From the NCBI GenBank assembly GCA_003158355.1, contig PMIV01000265.1:4799-10553 (forward strand): 5,755 nt of DNA, read 5' to 3'. Both the position numbers and the translations under genes were made by a program. Each line of letters begins with the position of its first letter. Positions within the stretch are counted from its first letter, which is position 1. A model generated the notes under the pieces. It had not been told where the DNA came from. It did not search any database and saw nothing but the letters and a program-made list of their open reading frames with translations. The stretch is from Anaerolineaceae bacterium. GTDB lineage: Bacteria > Chloroflexota > Anaerolineae > Anaerolineales > Anaerolineaceae. Shown in pieces: positions 1 through 4,784 of the stretch.

Positions 1-500
1 TGGCCTCGCTCGAATCGGACGAGACTAAATTCGAACCAATCCCCTATGCGTTGGATAAGCAGATCCGCAATGTGGTGCTGTTGTGCGAACCGCAGTGGTC
101 GGCCAAGCAGATCAACATCGAGGTCGAGCTGGCTAACATCATCGTGAAGGCAGACCCCGACCTGATGAACCAGGTCTGGCTCAACCTGCTCACCAACAGC
201 ATAAAATTCACTCCGGCCAGAGGCAGCATTTGCCTAAAGTTGAGTGAGCAGGGAAAACAGGCCGTTTTCAGCATTACCGATAGTGGCATTGGCATCTCCT
301 CAGAAGAGCTGGTGCACATCTTCGAGCGCTTCTTTAAAGCCGACAAGTCGCGCACCCGTACTAAAGAGGGCAGCGGCCTGGGGCTCTCGATCGTGAAAAA
401 AATCGTCGAAATACACCACGCCTCCATCGACGTAAAGAGCACTCCCGGTAAAGGCACCACTTTCATCGTCTCTTTACCGCTGCAGCAAGTACACGTATAG
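1..500 (+). CDS. Sensor histidine kinase, C-terminal ATPase domain (5' partial)
   Basis: This is the C-terminal part of a two-component sensor kinase, which autophosphorylates a histidine and passes the phosphate to a response regulator. The reading frame is open from base 3 and ends at TAG 498-500, giving 165 visible residues. The HATPase_c motifs appear in order: N box around residues 57-70 (LMNQVWLNLLTNSIKF, key Asn65), G1 box DSGIGIS from Asp93, F box IFERFF at 106-111, and G2 box GSGLGLSIV from Gly123, followed by GKGTTFIVSLPL at the end. The sensor region, membrane segments and H box lie before the window, so the signal sensed cannot be read. The TTG at 51 that could start a shorter frame is internal, because homologous sequence continues upstream of it. 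The motif style resembles PhoR/ResE-like kinases, but that is only a family-level impression. The exporter gene 113 bases downstream on the same strand is a plausible regulatory target. Confidence 0.93.
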   Translation, partial: ASLESDETKFEPIPYALDKQIRNVVLLCEPQWSAKQINIEVELANIIVKADPDLMNQVWLNLLTNSIKFTPARGSICLKLSEQGKQAVFSITDSGIGISSEELVHIFERFFKADKSRTRTKEGSGLGLSIVKKIVEIHHASIDVKSTPGKGTTFIVSLPLQQVHV

Positions 501-551
501 CTTGATTAATACACTCAATTAAAGAAATATCTCATTTTCCCCTCTTCGTAA

Positions 552-583
552 TTAACACTCAGTTTACATCGCCCCCTTATGAT
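552..583 (+). promoter_or_regulatory. Candidate response-regulator box and -10 element before the ABC exporter
   Basis: Two hexamers, TTAACA at 552-557 and TTTACA at 563-568, repeat with an exact 11-base period. A -10-like TATGAT follows at 578-583, nine bases after the second hexamer, and there is no -35 at the normal distance. In Bacillus PhoP and related OmpR-family regulators, TTWACA repeats spaced about 11 bases and lying close to the -10 replace the -35 box. The match is by eye and only two repeats are present, so the assignment is tentative. The start site would fall near 590, leaving a leader of about 24 bases before the exporter. Confidence 0.4.
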
Positions 584-600
584 ACAAACAATTAATTGTA

Positions 601-606
601 AAGGAG
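601..606 (+). promoter_or_regulatory. Ribosome binding site of the ABC exporter
   Basis: AAGGAG lies seven bases before the ATG at 614. This favours 614 over the second in-frame ATG at 620, which would be 13 bases away. Confidence 0.8.
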
Positions 607-613
607 TTTACTT

Positions 614-2524
614 ATGTTTATGAGTCGCGACGACCACGAGCGTGGTCATGCTCAACCCGAACAAGCAGAGAAAGCCAATTTCTCTTTGAAATCGATTAAC
701 TGGGGACGACTGTTAGGTTATCTTAAACCTTACCGTTTACAGATGGTCTTTGCCGTGTTAGCCCTTTTGCTCTCCAGTGCATTTGGTTTAGCCTTTCCGC
801 TGATCATTGTGCGCTTGCTCGATTCGGTGACCAAGACTAAGAGTTACGGCCCGCTTAATCTGCTGGCCGGGGCCTTGATCGTGATTTTTTTACTGCAGGC
901 GCTTTTCAATTTTATTCAATCGTACCTGCTCTCTTACGTTGGTGAGCACATCGTCTACGATCTGCGTACTAAACTCTATGCTCACCTCCAGGAGCTTTCG
1001 CTGGATTTCTATTCCCAGCGGCGGGTAGGCGATCTAGTTTCCCGCCTTTCGAGCGATGTAACGCAGATGCGCAATGTGCTGACCAGCACGCTCACTAGTT
1101 TGCTCAGCCAATTACTAACCCTGATCGGTTCGATCATTATTCTACTCACGCTGAACACCAGCTTCACCTTGTTCATCCTGGGGATGGTACCGATTATCTT
1201 GATCATTGCCTTCACCTTCGGGCGGAGCATTCAAAAAGGCAGCACCAAGATTCAGGATCAACTGGCCGACTCGACCGTTGTAGCTGAAGAGGGGTTGCAG
1301 GGCATCCGTGTGGTGAAAAGCTTTGGGCGGGAAGAATTCGAGACCCAACGCTATGATGCTGCCATGGAAAAAACCTTTCTCTCTTCGCTTAAAATGGCCG
1401 TGTATAACTCTTCGTTCGCTGCAATAATGATGTTTCTGGGCTTCAGTGCTATCGGTGCCATCATGTGGTACGGCGGCCGCCAGGTCATCGCCGGCCAACT
1501 CACCCTGGCCATGATCACCGGATTTCTTATTTACGGCATCTCCATCGCCGGCAGCCTGGGTGGATTGGGCGGACTGTACGCGCAGTTCAGCGCTGCGATT
1601 GGCGGCATTCAGCGCGTTTTCGAACTGCTGGATACGGAACCCTCCGTGCGCGATTCCGTAGATGCCATTCACATCCCGGTCAGTCAGGGAGAGATCTCGT
1701 TCAAGAATGTTTCTTTTAGCTACGACAATGATTCCGCTGTCTTAAAAAACGTCTCACTCGACATCAAGGCTGGAGAAATTCTGGCATTAGTTGGCCCCAG
1801 CGGCGCCGGCAAGAGTACGATCTTCAACCTCATTCCGCGCTTCTACGACCCCAGCAGTGGCAGCATCGAGATCGACGGCATTGATCTGCGCACGATCACC
1901 CAGGAAAGTCTTCGGGCTCAAATGGCCATCGTGCCGCAAGAAACCCTCCTCTTCGGCGGTACCATCCGCGAGAACATCCTCTATGGCAAACTGGACGCCT
2001 CCGAAGCCGAAATGGTTGCAGCAGCTAAAGCCGCCAACGCGCACGACTTCATCATGAGCTTCCCAAAACAGTATGAAACCCTTGTCGGCGAACGGGGGGC
2101 CAACCTCAGCGGCGGACAGCGCCAGCGCATTTCGATCGCCCGCGCCATCTTGAAGGACCCGCGCGTGCTCTTGCTCGACGAAGCCACCAGTTCGCTGGAT
2201 AACGAATCGGAAGAACAGGTACAAGAAGCTTTGAACCGCCTGATGCAGCACCGCACCACCGTTATCATCGCTCACCGCCTCAGCACCGTGAAAGTTGCTC
2301 ACCGCATTGCTGTGCTGGATGCAGGTGAGATCGTCGAACTGGGTACCCACGAAGAACTAATGGCCAAAGCCGGCCTGTATGCCCACCTGTATTCGATGCA
2401 ATTCCGTAACCCCGAAGAGGAACTGGCGGCCGAAATTGCTAAAATGCATAAAGAAATACCTCCTCAATATGAGGACAAACCCGAAGTTACCGGTGGTTTG
2501 ATGAATCTCTTGAACCTGAAATGA
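614..2524 (+). CDS. Half-size ABC exporter (fused permease and ATPase, MsbA/LmrA type)
   Basis: This is a complete 636-residue type IV ABC exporter half-transporter that should work as a dimer in the cytoplasmic membrane, using ATP to expel lipids, drugs or peptides; the substrate cannot be read. Six hydrophobic segments lie at about residues 44-68, 84-108, 160-181, 183-204, 266-287 and 297-322. Conserved intracellular-loop sequence is seen at 132-149 (FYSQRRVGDLVSRLSSDV) and 225-242 (EEGLQGIRVVKSFGREEF). The nucleotide-binding domain has every expected motif: A-loop Tyr370, Walker A GPSGAGKST at 394-402 (Lys400), Q-loop Gln442, signature LSGGQ at 498-502, Walker B ending Asp522 with catalytic Glu523, D-loop SSLD at 526-529 and H-loop His554. 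The catalytic Glu is present, so a homodimer with two competent sites is possible. A charged tail of about 40 residues follows the ATPase core. No partner half-transporter gene is adjacent downstream. It follows a sensor kinase gene and may be controlled by that system. Confidence 0.96.
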   Translation: MFMSRDDHERGHAQPEQAEKANFSLKSINWGRLLGYLKPYRLQMVFAVLALLLSSAFGLAFPLIIVRLLDSVTKTKSYGPLNLLAGALIVIFLLQALFNFIQSYLLSYVGEHIVYDLRTKLYAHLQELSLDFYSQRRVGDLVSRLSSDVTQMRNVLTSTLTSLLSQLLTLIGSIIILLTLNTSFTLFILGMVPIILIIAFTFGRSIQKGSTKIQDQLADSTVVAEEGLQGIRVVKSFGREEFETQRYDAAMEKTFLSSLKMAVYNSSFAAIMMFLGFSAIGAIMWYGGRQVIAGQLTLAMITGFLIYGISIAGSLGGLGGLYAQFSAAIGGIQRVFELLDTEPSVRDSVDAIHIPVSQGEISFKNVSFSYDNDSAVLKNVSLDIKAGEILALVGPSGAGKSTIFNLIPRFYDPSSGSIEIDGIDLRTITQESLRAQMAIVPQETLLFGGTIRENILYGKLDASEAEMVAAAKAANAHDFIMSFPKQYETLVGERGANLSGGQRQRISIARAILKDPRVLLLDEATSSLDNESEEQVQEALNRLMQHRTTVIIAHRLSTVKVAHRIAVLDAGEIVELGTHEELMAKAGLYAHLYSMQFRNPEEELAAEIAKMHKEIPPQYEDKPEVTGGLMNLLNLK

Positions 2525-2546
2525 GATTGACCATCAGCCTCTTCTT

Positions 2547-2564
2547 GGTGCCTGACGCCTTTTT
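2547..2564 (+). terminator. Weak candidate intrinsic terminator after the ABC exporter
   Basis: GGTG (2547-2550) can pair with CGCC (2556-2559), including one G-T pair, across a five-base loop, and is followed at once by five T. The stem is only four pairs, so this is a weak call. It is the best terminator-like sequence in the 74 bases between the convergent genes. Confidence 0.25.
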
Positions 2565-2598
2565 GGATGAATTGCAGAATAATTTAATTCTTAATGGA

Positions 2599-3075
2599 TT
2601 ATTTTATTGAGACCACTTTTCCCCCAGCGATCTTGACCAATTCATCCGGCGTCAAGGGGAACACCGCGTGCGGAGTTCCAGCAGCCGCCCATAATTCACT
2701 GTATTGCAGCAGGTCTTCATCGATCAATACCGCGCCCATCTCAGTGGCATGCGCCAGCGGGGGAATGCCGCCGATGGCAAAACCAGTCTTTTCGCGTACA
2801 AAATCCGCATCAGCTTTGACAATCGCTTCACCAATGATCTGTGCAACAGCCTTTTCATTGACCCGGTTCACGCCGCTGGCTTCGATCAAGATGGCCTTGC
2901 CGCTCACCGCTCCGCGAAAGACCAGTGATTTAACGATCTGCGCCACCGTACAGCCGATCGCATTGGCCGCTTCAATGGCGGTCCGGGTCGAATCCGGCAG
3001 TTCCACAACCTCCCCTTTGATGCCCCGGGTGATCAATTCTTTTTTTACTTTTTGCGCACTCTCAGAAAGTTCCAT
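2599..3075 (-). CDS. YbaK/EbsC-family protein, putative aminoacyl-tRNA trans-editing deacylase
   Basis: This complete 158-residue cytoplasmic protein belongs to the YbaK/EbsC (ProRS INS-like) superfamily, whose members hydrolyse mischarged aminoacyl-tRNAs as free-standing proofreading factors. Single-domain members are usually about 150-170 residues, so the length is normal. Visible family features are the AQIVKSLVF segment with Lys49, matching the conserved catalytic lysine, the glycine-rich TGFAIGGIPPLAH at 97-109, VLIDEDLLQY at 116-125, and the typical C-terminal GTPHAVFPLTPDELVKIAGG at 133-152. The exact substrate (Cys-tRNAPro, Ala-tRNAPro or another) cannot be decided from sequence. The start at 3075 is supported by AAGGA at 3085-3089 (minus strand), nine bases upstream. 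The gene converges on the ABC exporter and has no same-strand neighbour nearby, so it is probably transcribed alone. Confidence 0.92.
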   Translation of the reverse strand: MELSESAQKVKKELITRGIKGEVVELPDSTRTAIEAANAIGCTVAQIVKSLVFRGAVSGKAILIEASGVNRVNEKAVAQIIGEAIVKADADFVREKTGFAIGGIPPLAHATEMGAVLIDEDLLQYSELWAAAGTPHAVFPLTPDELVKIAGGKVVSIK

Positions 3076-3084
3076 GATGGTTTT

Positions 3085-3089
3085 TCCTT
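3085..3089 (-). promoter_or_regulatory. Ribosome binding site of the YbaK-family gene
   Basis: AAGGA on the minus strand sits nine bases before the ATG at 3075, within a purine-rich stretch, and supports that start. Confidence 0.65.
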
Positions 3090-3219
3090 TTCAAAAATCA
3101 TTTTACCTGAATTCCTGGTCAATATAAAATTATCTTCGGTTTTTCCAAATTTACGAAAACCTTTGGTGATGTTTTCTAAATTTATCTATCCATGCCGCTT
3201 ATATCTTAATCAGTGCCCT

Positions 3220-3248
3220 ATAATATCCCCTAGAAACATTCAATTCAA
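3220..3248 (-). promoter_or_regulatory. Candidate promoter for the YbaK-family gene
   Basis: On the minus strand, TTGAAT (3248 to 3243) and TATTAT (3225 to 3220) are 17 bases apart and match the sigma-70 consensus at 4/6 and 5/6 positions. The resulting leader would be about 140 bases. Such matches arise easily in AT-rich DNA, so confidence is low. Confidence 0.3.
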
Positions 3249-3400
3249 AAACCGGTGATAAACCTCAATAAAGAAAACACCAGTGCTTTTCACTTAAGCG
3301 AATTTGTGATCCTATATATGCCGAGAGCTTAACCTGTACATCCCGGTAGTGTTTATATAAGATTGAATAAATCAGTGACAATTGACCGATGTGATTCCCT

Positions 3401-3415
3401 GTGGGGTTACCCCAC
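3401..3415. repeat. GC-rich perfect inverted repeat
   Basis: GTGGGGT and ACCCCAC are perfect 7-base arms around a single T at 3408. The element stands out as a GC-rich island in AT-rich DNA. It is not followed by a T-run on either strand, so it is not an ordinary terminator. Outer 6-base arms ATGTGA (3389-3394) and TCACAT (3434-3439) could enclose it in a larger fold. It could be a protein-binding operator or part of an RNA structure. Confidence 0.6.
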
Positions 3416-3457
3416 CGGTTTCAAGCATCAATTTCACATACGCAGGTTTACCAGGAA

Positions 3458-3502
3458 GATAAATAGACTTCCAGTTCAAATTTCACTGAAAGTCTATTTA
3501 TT
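3458..3502. repeat. Long inverted repeat, possible terminator or structured RNA end
   Basis: The arms ATAAATAGACTT (3459-3470) and AAGTCTATTTAT (3490-3501) are perfect reverse complements. After one C/A mismatch (3471/3489), CAGT (3472-3475) pairs with ACTG (3485-3488), leaving a nine-base loop. An outer G-T pair (3458/3502) makes 17 paired positions out of 18. On the plus strand, five T follow at 3505-3509, as in an intrinsic terminator. On the minus strand the following bases are only moderately T-rich. It lies about 180 bases past the stop of the minus-strand secreted-protein gene, so it could end that transcript, end an unseen plus-strand RNA, or be a miniature-element remnant. Confidence 0.75.
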
Positions 3503-3684
3503 AATTTTTGTAGAACCTACTATGGAGAGTAATTCAAGAGCAAATGTGGTAAGAAAATATTTTAAGTGTTTTTCCAGTTATTTGCTTTGAATTTAGGGTG
3601 GGTTCGCTTTCTGGCGAGAATTTAGCGTCAACATCAACACAACAATTGCCAATGATGATGCAAGCAGTATTGTGATGAAATTTA

Positions 3685-4422
3685 TTAATAAAAACTAATT
3701 TCAAGATTTGCTGTACAACCACCAGGCACCGTAATAGTAACGGACATACTATTACCGCTTGTATGAGTTAATGATTGTGGAAGAGTAATATTTAATATTT
3801 GACCCGCATTGGTTGCGGTAGTGCCAGTAATATCTGTACCGGGAACTATATTGACTAGATTAGTTAAGGCCCAATCTACATCAGTTGCTGCTGGTGCGCC
3901 AGGAACTGAAATCGAAAGCCCCGTTACTTCACCTTCATTACCGCTTGCGTAACCCGAGAAATAAGCGCAGGCAGGCGCGGTTTCGACTGCAGCCTCCTGC
4001 TTAGGTGCCTTCGCGGGGTCAAAATAACCAAACAGAGCATAGGTACCGGCAGCGGTAGCCTGAGCACAGGCCGTGTAAACGCCCTCTTTATCAGGTACCC
4101 ATTGCATGGTTGTGGGTAGTTTCTTCCAGGTGTCTTTTACCAACTCGCGGATCTCTGCCGTCCAGCCGTAACTGCCGCCGCGGAAGTTGTGGCAAAGAGG
4201 GCCGGGTTTGGTAATTGTCGTACTATTCTCATCCATCAATTGCAGGTAGGTCGGATATGCTGTTTTGGCAAGATCAATTACAGCCAGAGTTCCTCTGGAC
4301 CATTCACCCGAATCGACGCCAGTGGTTTCATTGGCTTTGGCAGATACAGAACTAGGAGCCCCGGTCCAAAACATTGCAAGGATGATGATTACAGCAAATA
4401 AACCGTAAATAACCTTTTTCAC
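3685..4422 (-). CDS. Secreted four-cysteine protein of unknown function
   Basis: I do not recognise this 245-residue protein. The start is taken as GTG at 4422 because AAAAGGAG (4435 to 4428, minus strand) lies five bases upstream and a classic Sec signal peptide begins there: Lys2-Lys3, a hydrophobic core at about 4-19, then SSVSA, with likely cleavage after Ala28 or Ala30. The in-frame TTG at 4455 would only add 11 residues before the signal peptide and would put the ribosome site inside the gene. The mature protein seems to have two parts: residues about 38-134 (aromatic, with GGSYGWTAEIRELVKDTW) and about 152-245 (Gly/Thr/Val-rich, beta-like), joined by a Pro/Ala/Glu-rich linker at about 135-151. 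Cysteines fall at 77 and 119 in the first part and 152 and 236 in the second, so each could hold one disulfide; this is inference. No lipobox, LPXTG-like anchor or C-terminal membrane segment is seen. It is divergent from the chelatase-type gene. Confidence 0.85.
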   Translation of the reverse strand: MKKVIYGLFAVIIILAMFWTGAPSSVSAKANETTGVDSGEWSRGTLAVIDLAKTAYPTYLQLMDENSTTITKPGPLCHNFRGGSYGWTAEIRELVKDTWKKLPTTMQWVPDKEGVYTACAQATAAGTYALFGYFDPAKAPKQEAAVETAPACAYFSGYASGNEGEVTGLSISVPGAPAATDVDWALTNLVNIVPGTDITGTTATNAGQILNITLPQSLTHTSGNSMSVTITVPGGCTANLEISFY

Positions 4423-4427
4423 ATACT

Positions 4428-4435
4428 CTCCTTTT
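4428..4435 (-). promoter_or_regulatory. Ribosome binding site that decides the GTG start
   Basis: AAAAGGAG on the minus strand ends five bases before GTG 4422. Its position within the longer open frame argues that translation starts at 4422 rather than at the upstream TTG. Confidence 0.75.
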
Positions 4436-4456
4436 AAATTTGAAATCCAAGTCAAG

Positions 4457-4478
4457 ATTATAAAATCTTCATTGAAGA
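4457..4478 (-). promoter_or_regulatory. Promoter -10 box and operator-like palindrome of the secreted-protein gene
   Basis: A perfect TATAAT lies on the minus strand at 4462 to 4457. It places the transcription start near 4450 and leaves a leader of about 28 bases containing the ribosome site. No good -35 is seen 16-18 bases upstream. Instead, the spacer position holds the palindrome TCTTCA-T-TGAAGA (4466-4478, 6-base arms). A promoter with a strong -10, a poor -35 and a palindrome between them is compatible with regulator control, but this is inferred. Confidence 0.5.
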
Positions 4479-4556
4479 AACATTTTCCTTGCCCGACTTG
4501 GTATAAATATTATTTTACTCTAGTAAATAAAAAGTAATATAAAGAAAATCCACGTC

Positions 4557-4578
4557 AAAATGATTTGACCATCATTTT
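4557..4578. repeat. Inverted repeat in the divergent intergenic region
   Basis: AAAATGAT (4557-4564) and ATCATTTT (4571-4578) are perfect 8-base arms around a six-base centre, TTGACC. No T-run adjoins beyond the arms. It may be an operator shared by the divergent genes or a chance palindrome in AT-rich sequence. Confidence 0.5.
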
Positions 4579-4718
4579 CACTCAAACCAAATAAATATTT
4601 TTGCTAAATCTTCCGTAGAGCAGCGCAATATTTTGATCATTACGTACATTTTTTACAAGTTATCACTCAAAATTGAGACCGTATTGTTTTACGACAGGGC
4701 TGCGTACAAAATTTTCTT

Positions 4719-4750
4719 TTGACATTCCCTTTGTGGTAAACTTACCAAAG
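4719..4750 (+). promoter_or_regulatory. Consensus -35 and overlapping operator-like palindrome before the chelatase-type gene
   Basis: A perfect TTGACA lies at 4719-4724. The -10 expected 16-18 bases later is poor (TACCAA at 4743-4748, 18-base spacer, is the best in range). That same stretch is occupied by the inverted repeat TGGTAA-AC-TTACCA (4734-4747). An alternative pairing, CTTTG (4729-4733) with CAAAG (4746-4750), extends it when two bases bulge. A palindrome covering the -10 region is the usual position for a repressor site. The regulator cannot be named. Confidence 0.5.
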
Positions 4751-4784
4751 TACAAATACTACCAATTAAGGATGATTTGCATCT

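Larger units (their letters stand above)
3076..3684. other. Long AT-rich spacer without a convincing gene
   Basis: These 609 bases separate two minus-strand genes. Open frames here are short, begin with weak starts, lack ribosome binding sites and have amino-acid compositions typical of non-coding AT-rich DNA. I see no tRNA, transposase fragment or repeat array. What stands out is a cluster of inverted repeats at about 3389-3510, listed separately, and a possible promoter at 3220-3248. The stretch could be a decayed gene or mobile-element remnant, or it could carry a structured RNA; the sequence alone does not decide. Confidence 0.6.
4423..4784. other. AT-rich divergent intergenic region
   Basis: These 362 bases lie between two divergently transcribed genes and hold the control signals of both. 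Besides the promoter elements listed separately, there are inverted repeats at 4514-4527 (TTTACT-CT-AGTAAA) and 4557-4578, a small one at 4666-4677 (CTCAA-AA-TTGAG), and a direct repeat TCACTCAAA at 4578-4586 and 4663-4671. I find no supported gene in it. Its length exceeds what two simple promoters need. Confidence 0.6.

Noticed and set aside
51..53. TTG as the start of a short ATPase-only protein
   Set aside because: The frame is open to the window edge with kinase-like sequence before it, so this is an internal leucine of a truncated gene.
501..530. A possible terminator after the histidine kinase (TTGA paired with TCAA)
   Set aside because: The stem is only four AT-rich pairs without a T-run, so read-through into the exporter gene remains possible.
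1142..1672. Long minus-strand frames opposite the ABC exporter, here and at 1787-2350
   Set aside because: They are antisense to conserved ABC exporter sequence with all motifs intact, and their products match nothing I recognise.
2594..3127. A 177-residue plus-strand frame opposite the YbaK-family gene
   Set aside because: It is antisense to a gene with clear family motifs; its Ser/Ala/Pro-rich composition is typical of a shadow frame.
3382..3410. TTGACC at 3382-3387 as a plus-strand -35 for a spacer RNA
   Set aside because: No acceptable -10 is found 16-18 bases downstream; that position is GC-rich and inside the palindrome.
3363..3590. A 75-residue plus-strand frame across the inverted repeats
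   Set aside because: It begins with TTG without a ribosome binding site, and its middle is simply the translation of the long inverted repeat.
3534..3722. A 62-residue minus-strand frame overlapping the end of the secreted-protein gene
   Set aside because: It has no ribosome binding site, overlaps a better gene in another frame and shows no recognisable domain; most of it lies in AT-rich spacer.
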